Of a stretch of 64,000 nucleotides of DNA, positions 25,362 to 33,513 are shown one piece after another (the stretch's first letter is position 1; each line of letters begins with the position of its first letter). Origin of the DNA: a virus; the IMG/VR virus record IMGVR_UViG_3300022916_000010, positions 18,208 through 82,207 of that record; one strand, given 5' to 3'. Both the position numbers and the translations under genes were made by a program. The notes below the pieces were generated by a model. The model did not search any database. It was not told the origin of the DNA and saw nothing but the letters and a program-made list of their open reading frames with translations.

Positions 25362-25597
25362 TGTCGAATGTTTATGTTGTTATTAGACATAATCAAACTG
25401 GCCGATGTTTTCTTCTTGATCGGCGTTATTTCTTGATTGATAAGGATCATTATTGCAAGAATGTCCCTGCCAGCTATTGTCAAAAAGATGAAGAATGGAT
25501 ACCTTCGTTTGTTTGGCAAAAGCCTTTATGGGCCAGACACATGAAGGCAAAGGAATTTACTGCGTATTGGTATGATCCTCAAATAGCCTTGGGATAA
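25358..25597 (+). CDS. Hypothetical protein
   Basis: 79 residues, ATGATG start overlapping the PRTase stop. Trp/Tyr-rich C-terminus. Unknown. Confidence 0.65.
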   Translation: MMSNVYVVIRHNQTGRCFLLDRRYFLIDKDHYCKNVPASYCQKDEEWIPSFVWQKPLWARHMKAKEFTAYWYDPQIALG

Positions 25598-25601
25598 CAA
25601 A

Positions 25602-25799
25602 ATGATTAAAATCGGCGACGAAATCCATACTCGTTTCGGTAGAACTGAGATAGAACAAATGCAGATCACCGATTATCCTCGTACAAAGTGCGGCACTAAT
25701 GTTGATGAAGTAGATGAAGATGACATTAGGGCCAATAAGGTGGTTTTTATATTGGCTAATGGGCATTGGTGCTATTCAGATCAGGTATATCTTCCCTGA
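25602..25799 (+). CDS. Small acidic hypothetical protein
   Basis: 65 residues, beta-rich, four bases after the previous stop; the stop lies in a TCCCTGA word. Unknown. Confidence 0.65.
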   Translation: MIKIGDEIHTRFGRTEIEQMQITDYPRTKCGTNVDEVDEDDIRANKVVFILANGHWCYSDQVYLP

Positions 25800-25843
25800 T
25801 AAAATGAAGGAAATTGTCATAGTAAAACGAAAGAAGGATTATT

Positions 25844-26032
25844 ATGGCTAAGAAAAAGAAACTTACGGAACAGCAGAAATTGGTCAAGTCCCTGCGTCGA
25901 GCGGCCAGAGAGGCCGAATTAGACGTTGTAAGGGCGTCAGGACGACTTCGTTCCAATTCCTGGGGCGGAAAGCCTTCCAACAGAAAAAAACGTCGTAAGG
26001 CCAAATTGGACCTACACAAAGGCGACTGCTGA
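25844..26032 (+). CDS. Small highly basic protein
   Basis: 62 residues with about 20 Lys/Arg. GAAGGATTATT before the ATG. A nucleic-acid-binding or ribosome-associated role is likely; no family match. Confidence 0.65.
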   Translation: MAKKKKLTEQQKLVKSLRRAAREAELDVVRASGRLRSNSWGGKPSNRKKRRKAKLDLHKGDC

Positions 26033-26095
26033 TCATATCCCTGCAATAACTCGTAAAATGCTCATGAGTCAATCGCTCATAGAAGGAGAAAAACG

Positions 26096-26500
26096 ATGAA
26101 ACGCTCTGCAATGCTCACTATGGTTTTGTTCTCTATTGCTCTTGGTGGTTGTGCCGGTACGCATCTTGAAACAGGCAAAGGGGCCTGGCTCACCTTTACG
26201 TCTTCTACAACCCTAGAGGTTATGAAGGCTCCTGTGACTCATTCAATGGGCCTTGGCGAAACTGCCAATATCATTGCTCGTAGGGAACCGAATAGTCCGA
26301 TGGGACAAGAGGCCCCTGCTGGAATGGTAGCTATCAATATACCCACCGTTTCGTATGAAGATGAGAAAAAGACCCCTGAAAAGACGTACAAGTATTACGA
26401 TGAACAAACGCAAACGCATAAGATCGTTCCTTGGGATGAGTTGCCGGCTGAGTATAAGAAGGCATATGCGTCTTCCAACTCTATTCCGTCTACTTGGTAA
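26096..26500 (+). CDS. Lipoprotein
   Basis: 134 residues. Signal peptide with lipobox L-G-G-C (Cys about 19) followed by a soluble domain of 115 residues. AGAAGGAGAAAAACG before the ATG. Possibly superinfection exclusion or lysis; unproven. Confidence 0.8.
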   Translation: MKRSAMLTMVLFSIALGGCAGTHLETGKGAWLTFTSSTTLEVMKAPVTHSMGLGETANIIARREPNSPMGQEAPAGMVAINIPTVSYEDEKKTPEKTYKYYDEQTQTHKIVPWDELPAEYKKAYASSNSIPSTW

Positions 26501-26595
26501 TCCCTGTAGTTTGATGTTGAATTCCTAATGAGAACAAGAGCTAGATTGACTGACGTTGTAATCCTGGCTGGAAGATAAGCCCTCTTGTTCTTTAT

Positions 26596-26668
26596 GCGCC
26601 TATAGCTCAATTGGCAGAGCATCACACTTTTAATGTGGCGGTTCCAGGTTCGAGTCCTGGTGGGCGTA
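26596..26668 (+). tRNA. tRNA-Lys(TTT)
   Basis: Acceptor GCGCCTA/TGGGCGT (G-U pairs), D stem GCTC/GAGC, anticodon stem TCACA/TGTGG around CTTTTAA, T stem CCAGG/CCTGG. A73; no CCA. Confidence 0.92.
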
Positions 26669-26675
26669 TTTTTCT

Positions 26676-26924
26676 GGGCGGAAGTTATTTGGCATAACAG
26701 CATCCGGAAAGTAGTCCTAGGAGATTATTGCGTCTGATCGTCTAATGAGTGGCTAACTGTGCAACACTACTCTACCAAAGTTTGATCGACTTACCAAGGG
26801 TATCAGATTGCATGGAAGATACCTGGCATTAGGCCAGGAGACCAGGGTTTAATTCCCTGTAAGACAAGGCAATATCGTAATGCTTTCGGAAGAAGGTCGC
26901 GGGGTTCGATTCCCAGCCCGCCCA
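26676..26924 (+). tRNA. Interrupted tRNA-like gene with about 180-base insertion
   Basis: The 5' part (GGGCGGA acceptor, TTAT/ATAA D stem, then CATCC) and the 3' part (GGAAG, variable bases, CGGGG-TTCGATT-CCCAG T arm, CCCGCCC, A) fit one tRNA. The anticodon stem has one mismatch. About 180 bases (from 26706 to 26887) interrupt the anticodon loop. GAAAG and CTTTC at the insertion ends pair and extend the stem. Inside are CCTGG/CCAGG and CAGGG-TTTAATT-CCCTG hairpins, the latter T-arm-like. The group I core elements were not recognised. Anticodon identity is unclear. Confidence 0.6.
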
Positions 26925-26943
26925 TTAAAAATTGGAGAAAATC

Positions 26944-27291
26944 ATGAAAGTCAAATTCAACACAGACTGCGAAATTGAAGTCATCAGTAGCTATGATGAG
27001 GCTCTTGACGATGTTGAGGGTTCCACCGAAATAATTCGGGCTGGCTCTAAGCTAGATTTCGATGTTATCGGCCATCCTGAACGTTTTCAGGCAGGGAAAG
27101 GGTTTGTAGAAGATAAAACTCTTGTTAATGTCCAATTCCCTGATGGAAGCGTAGCTTTCGGAATCAGTACAGAATGGTTTGACGAAACGAACAGCGACGA
27201 AGTTCCTTGGTACAATGTCCCTGGCGGTCCTATCCCTGATAATATCACTGATAAAGAATGGGATGCACTGGTGAATCCAACAAAAAGGTAA
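26944..27291 (+). CDS. Hypothetical protein
   Basis: 115 residues from ATG 26944 with TTGGAG upstream, starting 20 bases after the tRNA-like 3' end. Beta-rich with Pro/Gly turns near the C-terminus. Unknown. Confidence 0.7.
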   Translation: MKVKFNTDCEIEVISSYDEALDDVEGSTEIIRAGSKLDFDVIGHPERFQAGKGFVEDKTLVNVQFPDGSVAFGISTEWFDETNSDEVPWYNVPGGPIPDNITDKEWDALVNPTKR

Positions 27292-27297
27292 ATAACA

Positions 27298-27438
27298 ATG
27301 AAATCCAGAGATAAGGCGATTGCAATTGTTTCGATGTGGGTCGGAGCGGCGGTTGGTAGCATTTTTCTTGCCCATATGGGAGTGATTGCGTTTGCAATTG
27401 CTTTCGTTGGTACGATTGTTGTTTCAATAGAAGACTAA
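27298..27438 (+). CDS. 46-residue membrane protein
   Basis: Basic start (M-K-S-R-D-K) then two hydrophobic segments with small residues. Seven bases after the previous stop, with AAAAGGTAAATAAC as ribosome binding site. Confidence 0.65.
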   Translation: MKSRDKAIAIVSMWVGAAVGSIFLAHMGVIAFAIAFVGTIVVSIED

Positions 27439-27439
27439 T

Positions 27440-27766
27440 ATGATCTGCTTACGATGTGGATATTGTTGTCACCGAATGTCTGTTATGATCGTTGATGATC
27501 CTAGCAAAGGTATAGCACAAGATAATATTATCCACCATAATGGTCAAGGTCAACCATGTAAACATCTACAAAAAGATGGGGATCAATTCTCTTGTTCAAT
27601 CCATGATAAAGATTGGTACGATGAAACTCCCTGTTTTTCGCATGGACAAATGGAGAAGTCTGCCGAAACGCCTTGTAGGCTCGGTAAATATATGTTAGCT
27701 AATCCTAACATATTAGCTCACGCTCTGAAAGGAAATGAAAATGGCTCACTTGCTCGAAGAAGCTAA
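27440..27766 (+). CDS. YkgJ-like Cys-cluster protein
   Basis: 108 residues. C-L-R-C-G-Y-C-C at the N-terminus, P-C-K-H-L, then C-S-I-H and T-P-C-F reproduce the YkgJ-family CxxCxxCC metal/iron-sulfur cluster pattern. Role unknown. Confidence 0.75.
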   Translation: MICLRCGYCCHRMSVMIVDDPSKGIAQDNIIHHNGQGQPCKHLQKDGDQFSCSIHDKDWYDETPCFSHGQMEKSAETPCRLGKYMLANPNILAHALKGNENGSLARRS

Positions 27767-28403
27767 AAACGTTGGTATCTTTATTGTATGCTTGACTTTA
27801 ACTCTTATCGTTTTTATGTTGATCTCTACTTTGGGCGATGGAGAAGAAAATATTACCCCTGAAGAAGCCTCAGCAAATCAATATGTAGAAGATACATACG
27901 GAACGGGAGCTTTGTATCCTCCTAAGCCTAAGCCTCCTATCCGTTATGCATCTAAACAGCAACCAATAGATAATAACCCAAAGATTGACAATTACCCTAG
28001 GTACGTCAATCCTAAGCGTTTTGGTCAAAATGAGTTGAAAACTATTGTCGTCGCTGCGAATCGTAACAAATGCGGTGGAGATTTGTTTTTAATTCTTTTG
28101 GCTATTCGTAAAGCCGAAAATGGACGGCCTGGCTTAGAGTTCGGAGTTTTACATCCAAGAGCAATCAATACCAATTTGGATACTCAAGCTGGCTGGGCTG
28201 CTGCTACTGTAGTCAAGAATTATCAAAGATGGTTGAATTCTGACAAAAGCCTGAATTTCATTACCTTCTTAGGTAATCGGTATTGCCCCACAACTGGTAA
28301 TTTATCAGCCGCTGAACGTAGGCTAAATGGTAACTGGATTGGAAATGTCACGAAGTGGTACAAAATTTTTAGGATTGAACATGAAAAAACTGTATCGTCT
28401 TAA
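27741..28403 (+). CDS. Membrane-anchored lytic transglycosylase-like protein
   Basis: 220 residues. An N-terminal membrane helix (residues 9-32), a Pro/Lys linker, then a lysozyme-like domain: A-I-R-K-A-E-N-G (catalytic Glu candidate), E-F-G-V-L, D-T-Q-A-G-W-A-A-A-T-V, then F-I-T-F-L-G-N-R-Y-C-P and N-W-I-G-N-V. It likely cleaves peptidoglycan as a signal-anchor endolysin or exolysin. Overlaps the previous gene by 26 bases. Confidence 0.75.
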   Translation: MAHLLEEAKNVGIFIVCLTLTLIVFMLISTLGDGEENITPEEASANQYVEDTYGTGALYPPKPKPPIRYASKQQPIDNNPKIDNYPRYVNPKRFGQNELKTIVVAANRNKCGGDLFLILLAIRKAENGRPGLEFGVLHPRAINTNLDTQAGWAAATVVKNYQRWLNSDKSLNFITFLGNRYCPTTGNLSAAERRLNGNWIGNVTKWYKIFRIEHEKTVSS

Positions 28404-28416
28404 AAATAATTAAAGG

Positions 28417-28465
28417 ATATTTATCTCTTTTCTCGGAACAAGTTTCTTAGAAAGGAGATAAATAT
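28417..28465 (+). promoter_or_regulatory. Hairpin sequestering RBS and start codon of the HNH gene
   Basis: 28417-28433 pairs with 28449-28465 over 17 bp (one G-U) around a 15-nt loop. The 3' arm contains the AAAGGAG site and the first two bases of the ATG at 28464. This mirrors the RNA hairpins that keep T4 homing endonuclease genes silent on read-through transcripts. Confidence 0.8.
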
Positions 28466-29015
28466 GAAAATATGTGAAGTTAAAGAGTGTGATAGGAAAA
28501 GTTTTTGTAAAGGATATTGCACTAAACATTATCAAAAATGGAAGAAATACGGTAACCCTGAGTATATCAAAGACTTAGGAAGACCCAAAAGTGGTATAAA
28601 TTTTGTATGTAAGGAATGTGGAAATACTTTTTATCGTAGTCCGTCTGAGATAGAAAAAGCTAAGAAACATAATAGTGAATGCAAATTTTGCTCTAAAAAA
28701 TGCGGTTATGACCACTCTAGAGGAAAACAAAAAAAGATTGTTCCATTAGAAGAAAGAGAATGGAAACATAATCGAAAAGGATATCTTTCTACAACTGTAA
28801 GAGGAAAAACTGTTTTACAGCATAGATGGATTATTGAAAAACATTTAGGCCGTAAACTAAAAAAAATCGAAATAATTCATCATCTAAATGGAATCAAAGA
28901 TGATAATCGAATAGAGAATCTTGCAGTATGTACAAATACTACTCATCATTTATTCATTAGGAAACTGAAAGATAGGATTAAGGAATTGGAAGATCGTATT
29001 CTCTCCCTGTCCTAA
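28464..29015 (+). CDS. HNH homing endonuclease
   Basis: 183 residues. An N-terminal Cys-rich zinc motif (C-E-V-K-E-C then C-K-G-Y-C), a second C-K-E-C-G and C-K-F-C pair, then the HNH_3 core Q-H-R-W-I-I-E-K-H-L-G-R, I-I-H-H-L-N-G, D-N-R-I-E-N-L. Free-standing homing endonuclease; its AT-rich codon use differs from its neighbours, a sign of recent arrival. Confidence 0.88.
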   Translation: MKICEVKECDRKSFCKGYCTKHYQKWKKYGNPEYIKDLGRPKSGINFVCKECGNTFYRSPSEIEKAKKHNSECKFCSKKCGYDHSRGKQKKIVPLEEREWKHNRKGYLSTTVRGKTVLQHRWIIEKHLGRKLKKIEIIHHLNGIKDDNRIENLAVCTNTTHHLFIRKLKDRIKELEDRILSLS

Positions 29016-29054
29016 AATAGAGTTTTGTTAAAGGCAACACGAAAGGATAACAAA

Positions 29055-29405
29055 ATGTACGGAATTATTATCGGTATCATAATCGTGGGAATATATATAT
29101 TATGGACTGAGTTTGGATTAAGAGATTGGACAGGTTGGATTTATATTAAGAAGTTTTTCGCTAAGGTCGGTAGAGGCTTGAAGAGAGTTTTTACTAGCAA
29201 TTTTTTCCAACAAGTGGTTTGTATATGGGTTTTTTCTATTGTGTTGGAGATCTGCACTGGCCTTCAGTCTTCGCTTGTGTCTTGGGAATGGTGGGTTATG
29301 ACATTCACGTTCCTGTTTTTTGCTGATTATGCCTTCCCAAGAGCGGAAGAACAAAAAAAAGTAGAAGATAAGGCCGACCAAAAAAGCGTCCCTGAAGATA
29401 AGTAA
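29055..29405 (+). CDS. Membrane protein
   Basis: 116 residues. The ATG at 29055 has GAAAGGATAAC upstream. Membrane helices at residues 2-18, 52-70 and about 76-92; charged tail. Unknown. Confidence 0.7.
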   Translation: MYGIIIGIIIVGIYILWTEFGLRDWTGWIYIKKFFAKVGRGLKRVFTSNFFQQVVCIWVFSIVLEICTGLQSSLVSWEWWVMTFTFLFFADYAFPRAEEQKKVEDKADQKSVPEDK

Positions 29406-29447
29406 TCTTTTTGGGAAATGAGTAAACCATAAGAAAGGAAACACAAA

Positions 29448-29702
29448 ATGGCGTATTCTCAGAAGTTGAAAAATGTCAAGAGGGTTTCGCATTGCGAGCC
29501 TGTCAAGGGTCATATTGACCAGTCTAAGGGGCAAGTCGAGGCTTCCCTGTCCCAGAACAAGAAATCTGGTAGGTTTGACTTGGCTGTCGATGGCAATTTC
29601 GTCTACAGCGGGCCTTTCAATTTGGCTCTCGGAGTTGCGAAAAACCATGATGTCGTTTGGGATACGGAACCTAAGCTAGAATGGAAGCACGTTAAAATTT
29701 AA
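29448..29702 (+). CDS. Hypothetical protein
   Basis: 84 residues, basic and beta-rich, with AAAGGAAACAC before the ATG. Unknown. Confidence 0.7.
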   Translation: MAYSQKLKNVKRVSHCEPVKGHIDQSKGQVEASLSQNKKSGRFDLAVDGNFVYSGPFNLALGVAKNHDVVWDTEPKLEWKHVKI

Positions 29703-29740
29703 CAGGGGGAATTTTCCCCATAATTAGAAAGGGTAAGAAG

Positions 29741-29998
29741 ATGAAGGTCATTGGAATTATGTTTGCAATCGCGTTGTTCTTGGCGGCGATTGGCGGCGGT
29801 CTGTATGTTTGTATCTACCAAGGTTGGGTTTTGGGTATCGTCGGCATCATCGAAGCGGCCAAATGCGAGCCGGTCGAGTCTTGGGGTGTCGCTTGGGGCG
29901 TCGTTAGGATCGTTTTCGCTAACGTCGCTGGAGCAGTCGTCTTTTGGATCGGCGCCGCCATCTCTGGAGCCATTGCTGCTGCGTCCTCCGCAAGGTAG
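29741..29998 (+). CDS. Membrane protein
   Basis: 85 residues, Ala/Gly/Val-rich with two membrane segments. GC-rich compared with its surroundings. AAAGGGTAAG site. Confidence 0.7.
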   Translation: MKVIGIMFAIALFLAAIGGGLYVCIYQGWVLGIVGIIEAAKCEPVESWGVAWGVVRIVFANVAGAVVFWIGAAISGAIAAASSAR

Positions 29999-30016
29999 TC
30001 CCTGATCTACAGTATC

Positions 30017-30062
30017 AAAAGGGTAGTAATATAGGCAAGACAGCTTATGTTACTACCCTTTT
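30017..30062 (+). other. 13-bp perfect stem-loop without T-run
   Basis: AAAAGGGTAGTAA (30017-30029) pairs with TTACTACCCTTTT (30050-30062) around a 20-nt loop. GGGG follows instead of T, so intrinsic termination in this direction is doubtful. The opposite strand would end in TTTT after the stem. Confidence 0.6.
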
Positions 30063-30092
30063 GGGGTGATGCAAACAATAAAGAAGTAAAAC

Positions 30093-30152
30093 ATGAAACA
30101 CAAAATCAGAATGATTAAGTATATATTTCTGTTTTCTCTTGCACTATTGTAG
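30093..30152 (+). CDS. Possible 19-residue hydrophobic peptide
   Basis: M-K-H-K-I-R-M-I-K-Y-I-F-L-F then stop; AAGAAGTAAA upstream. A possible membrane microprotein or chance ORF. Confidence 0.3.
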   Translation: MKHKIRMIKYIFLFSLALL

Positions 30153-30165
30153 AAAGGTTGATACA

Positions 30166-30321
30166 ATGAGATTCCGAAGTATGATTATGATAGGCTCCAT
30201 GTGGGCTGCTGCTGTTACGATATGTTCAATGGCTGGAACTATTGGAGTCTGGGCTTTCGTCCCTGCTGCTGTGGCTACTATTGCTATAGTTTGCACTGAC
30301 GCAGACAACCGAAGTTCTTGA
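30166..30321 (+). CDS. 51-residue membrane protein
   Basis: Two membrane segments. The ATG at 30166 has AGAAAGG seven bases upstream, preferred over the in-frame ATG at 30139. Shares a short layout with the next gene. Confidence 0.65.
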   Translation: MRFRSMIMIGSMWAAAVTICSMAGTIGVWAFVPAAVATIAIVCTDADNRSS

Positions 30322-30346
30322 AAGAGTGGTAAGAAAGGCTGATATA

Positions 30347-30481
30347 ATGTCTATTGGAAAAGGTATCGCAATTTGTGGTATATGGGCTACTATTCCGCTT
30401 GCTATCTACTTTGCTGGTCCAATAGGTATTTGGTTGGGCCTTTTCGCAATGATAGCAACTTGTCATATGCCTGGAAAATAA
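30347..30481 (+). CDS. 44-residue membrane protein
   Basis: Basic start, two hydrophobic segments with G-P-I-G-I-W. The preceding AAGAAAGGCTGATATA resembles that of the gene before, suggesting a small tandem pair. Confidence 0.65.
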   Translation: MSIGKGIAICGIWATIPLAIYFAGPIGIWLGLFAMIATCHMPGK

Positions 30482-30482
30482 A

Positions 30483-30908
30483 ATGGATATTAAAGAATTC
30501 AATAAATCAACATTCTTCTTGTCGAATTTCTTTCCGTCGAAAATTACTTTTTGCGGAAAAGAATATCCGTCAGTAGAACATTTCTATCAGGCTGTTAAAG
30601 CTACTGATGAAGAAGACCATGATGCTGTCATGGAAGCCGAAACCCCTGGCAAAGCCAAGAAAATCGGTAGACAGATAAAGATGAGAGATGATTGGGAATT
30701 CATCAAGCTAGATGTAATGTGTTTAGCTTTACGTATGAAGTTCTCTGATCCTAGCCTAAAGCAACAATTACTTTTTACTGGCGATGCAGAGTTAGAAGAA
30801 GGCAATACTTGGGGCGATAAGTTTTGGGGTATTGATTTGGTTACTGGCGAAGGCGAAAACATGCTAGGTAAAGCTCTTATGGAATTAAGGAAAGATTTGA
30901 GAGGCTGA
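30483..30908 (+). CDS. NADAR/YbiA-family protein
   Basis: 141 residues. F-L-S-N-F-F then Y-P-S-V-E-H-F-Y-Q-A-V-K-A, A-R/G-K-A-K-K-I-G-R, M-R-D-D-W and N-T-W-G-D-K-F-W-G-I-D are the family hallmarks. NADAR enzymes cleave N-glycosidic bonds in ADP-ribose-type substrates, including ADP-ribosyl-guanine. The phage also encodes ADP-ribosyltransferases, so this could reverse or defend against such marks. Confidence 0.85.
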   Translation: MDIKEFNKSTFFLSNFFPSKITFCGKEYPSVEHFYQAVKATDEEDHDAVMEAETPGKAKKIGRQIKMRDDWEFIKLDVMCLALRMKFSDPSLKQQLLFTGDAELEEGNTWGDKFWGIDLVTGEGENMLGKALMELRKDLRG

Positions 30909-31036
30909 AAAGTCTCTTTTTTTGTACAAATCTGTTAAGCATTTTCTACGTTTCTTCAGGGGAGAAAAATATACTCTATGTTATCCCTGATAAACGATTG
31001 TCTTTTAAGTAAGGCAGACGAGGAAAGGACAACAAC

Positions 31037-31339
31037 ATGAGCGACAACAAAGATATGAGGACGTTTGTTGAAACAGTTTTGTTTGCTCTTGAGACAAAGC
31101 CTCCGAAGTCTAGTAAATATCGCAGTATACCGAGCGATTACGAGATTTCTCAAGACTTGGCTGTTGACGTAAAGGCTAGGCTGTTGAGTCTGACCCCTGT
31201 TGAGTTGATTGATTTTATTATGTCTGTCAAATGGGTTTTGTTCTTGAACGGACTAGAGCATCGGCTGTCGAAAGTCCTGAGAGCCTTGAAAGATTTTTTT
31301 GCAAATGAGATCATGGGAAATAGTTTCCCTGATAAATAA
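31037..31339 (+). CDS. Hypothetical helical protein
   Basis: 100 residues, helical, with GAAAGGACAACAAC upstream. Unknown. Confidence 0.7.
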   Translation: MSDNKDMRTFVETVLFALETKPPKSSKYRSIPSDYEISQDLAVDVKARLLSLTPVELIDFIMSVKWVLFLNGLEHRLSKVLRALKDFFANEIMGNSFPDK

Positions 31340-31399
31340 CCCAAAAATGGGTAATGATGGCGGCAACAGGGCCGACCACAAACTTGAAAGGATGTAATC

Positions 31400-31738
31400 A
31401 TGACGGATGCGAACACGACGGATGCGGTTGAGGCGGTTGAGGCGACGAATGAGGCGGCTTCTTATGACGTTCGCCAGCGTAACGGCAAGAAGGGGCCTGG
31501 CAAGCATGTTGTCACGGTCGCTACCAAGGGCGATGCCGAGACGATTAAGGGCATTCTGGAGGGCGAGGCCGAGGATGGCGTCCAGACGATCATCAAGGCC
31601 AACCAGGCGGTCGTTATCGTCACGGTCGAGGACTTCAAGGCCGGCCGCGAGGCTTACGCTGCCAAGGAACAGGCTCGCAAGGATGCCTTGGCGTTGCTGT
31701 CGCCCGAACAGCAGGAGGCTTTGGGCGTTACGCTGTAA
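31400..31738 (+). CDS. Acidic Ala/Glu-rich protein
   Basis: 112 residues, distinctly GC-rich codons, repeated D-A/V-E-A at the start. Followed by a strong stem-loop. Codon use suggests high expression. Confidence 0.7.
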   Translation: MTDANTTDAVEAVEATNEAASYDVRQRNGKKGPGKHVVTVATKGDAETIKGILEGEAEDGVQTIIKANQAVVIVTVEDFKAGREAYAAKEQARKDALALLSPEQQEALGVTL

Positions 31739-31760
31739 CGTCCCAAACGGCAAGAGTTTA

Positions 31761-31791
31761 GGGGGAAGGGCGTACGAAAAGCCCTTCCCCC
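31761..31791 (+). terminator. Stem-loop after the Ala/Glu-rich gene
   Basis: GGGGGAAGGGC (31761-31771) pairs with GCCCTTCCCCC (31781-31791), 11 bp, 9-nt loop. No T-run follows; probably a 3'-end structure. Confidence 0.55.
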
Positions 31792-31871
31792 GCCAGTCTT
31801 GTAAGGTCTGTTATTCACTTCTCCCTGTTTTTCTATCTGCTATTTGTTATGTCTAACTGAAAGGGATAACA

Positions 31872-32507
31872 ATGGAAATCTACAAGGCTCAGATCATTGC
31901 GGCAAAACTGATGGCAAAGCATGGTATCACTTGCCCGCTCAAAATCTCAAGAGGCAAAAAGACGTTAGGAACATGCCATTGGAAATACGGCAAAGGTGGC
32001 ATACCGGAAGTTAGCCATATCTCCCTGTCACGCTATCTGATTTCTCTTAACGGAGAAGAAGAAGTAAGGGAAACCATATTGCATGAAATCGCTCATGCTT
32101 TGGTCGGTTATAGTCACGGGCATGATAGAGTCTGGAAACTCAAAGCGATGGAGATTGGATGTACCCCACATCGCCTAGACTTCAAGGCCAAAATGCCAGA
32201 AGGTAAGATCGCCGCTGTTTGTCCGCGATGCAAGAAAGTTGTGGGACATCGCCACCGGCGTAGTCAGAATATGCATCGTCACGTTCACCGTGGTTGCGGA
32301 ACTCGGATTGTTTGGGTAAACAACAATCAGAGAGAGATTGACAGAGCAATGCAAATGCCTATCCCTGAGAAACAGCCCACTACTCCATTAGAGCAGCTTC
32401 ATGCTTTGTTAGCAAAGCCACACAGGTTTGTCAGAACCAATCCACCTGCGAGAACGGTTGTAAAAACCAAAGCCCCTGAAAAGGTAGATGATATTGTAAA
32501 CTTGTAA
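31872..32507 (+). CDS. SprT-like zinc metalloprotease
   Basis: 211 residues. H71-E-x-x-H75 with a third histidine near residue 84 (G-Y-S-H-G-H-D-R-V-W), followed by a Cys zinc-ribbon (C-P-R-C then G-C-G). SprT/Spartan proteins degrade DNA-protein crosslinks or act near replication. The C-terminal Pro-rich tail is unusual. Confidence 0.85.
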   Translation: MEIYKAQIIAAKLMAKHGITCPLKISRGKKTLGTCHWKYGKGGIPEVSHISLSRYLISLNGEEEVRETILHEIAHALVGYSHGHDRVWKLKAMEIGCTPHRLDFKAKMPEGKIAAVCPRCKKVVGHRHRRSQNMHRHVHRGCGTRIVWVNNNQREIDRAMQMPIPEKQPTTPLEQLHALLAKPHRFVRTNPPARTVVKTKAPEKVDDIVNL

Positions 32508-32549
32508 CGATCAAGCCGGCTTGGCGGCATGGCAGACGCTGTGAAGTAA

Positions 32550-32635
32550 GGCACTGTAGCCCAACTGGCAAGAGGCAACGGATTTAAAATCCGTGGAGTT
32601 TATTCTCCGTGTGGGTTCGACTCCCACCAGTGCTA
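32550..32635 (+). tRNA. tRNA-Leu(TAA)
   Basis: Class II tRNA: acceptor GGCACTG/CAGTGCT (one G-U), anticodon stem ACGGA/TCCGT around TTTAAAA, long variable arm GGAG/CTCC, T stem GTGGG/CCCAC, A73. Confidence 0.92.
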
Positions 32636-32677
32636 TTAAAATTTCCCCCTGAAAATGTAGAAAAGATTGGTAAGAGT

Positions 32678-32884
32678 ATGCTAACAGAACACCAAATATC
32701 CTACACAAGAAATCGAATCGCCGCAGAACACTTAGGTCTGATACGTTTCGATTATAAATGGAGATATATTCCGACAGATAAAAGCGGCATGAATTTTGTT
32801 TATTGTAGGAATCGGGCAGATGCTCTTGAGCTTCTGAACTTTTGGACTGGTGGGGATTGGATATATAGAATACCAGTCGCTTAA
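32678..32884 (+). CDS. Hypothetical protein
   Basis: 68 residues from ATG 32678; an upstream in-frame start would lie inside the tRNA. Aromatic-rich. Unknown. Confidence 0.6.
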   Translation: MLTEHQISYTRNRIAAEHLGLIRFDYKWRYIPTDKSGMNFVYCRNRADALELLNFWTGGDWIYRIPVA

Positions 32885-32956
32885 AAATTACTATTTTCTG
32901 TATGCAATGGGACGAACGAAACGAGGTATTTTAAAAAATCACTTAACTAAGGAGAA

Positions 32957-33175
32957 ATGCAATTGGGCGATATTTATATTAATAATTCGGGTAAAGATCA
33001 AAAACATGGGGGGTGTCTCCCCGCTATTCTTTCATTTATTATCCCTGGTTTAGGTCAATTATTGGCTGGGCATCCAATTAAAGCGATTTGTCATTTTGTT
33101 GTGGCAGTAGCTCTTTGGTGTGTTTTAATGGGGTGGATTATCCATCTCTATTCTGCCTGGGATGCGAACAGATAA
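32957..33175 (+). CDS. TM2-like membrane protein
   Basis: 72 residues. F-I-I-P-G-L-G-Q-L-L-A-G-H then a second helix and W-D-A-N at the end match the TM2-type double helix pattern. AAGGAG upstream. Confidence 0.7.
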   Translation: MQLGDIYINNSGKDQKHGGCLPAILSFIIPGLGQLLAGHPIKAICHFVVAVALWCVLMGWIIHLYSAWDANR

Positions 33176-33232
33176 AGTCCCTGAAACACAACCAACAAAT
33201 CCATAGAGGTAACTTAACCAAGGAGCCTCAAC

Positions 33233-33463
33233 ATGTATAAGTATTTCAAGAGAATCAACGACAAGAGGGTCGCATTCTTCAACACCACGAAATGCGAGAC
33301 TTGCGGAGCTATCATCCAAGCTCCCAACTCAGCTAATGGTATCACCAAAGAAATCCCTAAGTTTCTGAGGATGGGCATGGTAGAGTGGATTAAGCCGCTG
33401 CCAGAGGAAGGCTACTACAGCGAAGAAATGGGACAAGAGGCTTGCTTCAATTGCGGTAAGTAG
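33233..33463 (+). CDS. Zinc-ribbon protein
   Basis: 76 residues. C-E-T-C-G near residue 21 and C-F-N-C-G at the C-terminus form one zinc site. AAGGAGCCTCAAC upstream. Confidence 0.7.
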   Translation: MYKYFKRINDKRVAFFNTTKCETCGAIIQAPNSANGITKEIPKFLRMGMVEWIKPLPEEGYYSEEMGQEACFNCGK

Positions 33464-33513
33464 TTCTCCCTGAGATAATACACGAAATCGATTAGAGATG
33501 AAGGGGACTAACA

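Noticed and set aside
26706-26887. Group I intron as a firm call
   Set aside because: Location and size fit, but the conserved core pairing elements could not be identified by eye; kept only as a possibility.
31253-31753. Long antisense frame and an Arg-rich + strand frame over 31400-31738
   Set aside because: Both are frame shadows of the GC-rich Ala/Glu protein; composition is implausible (Arg-rich low complexity) and initiation sites are lacking.
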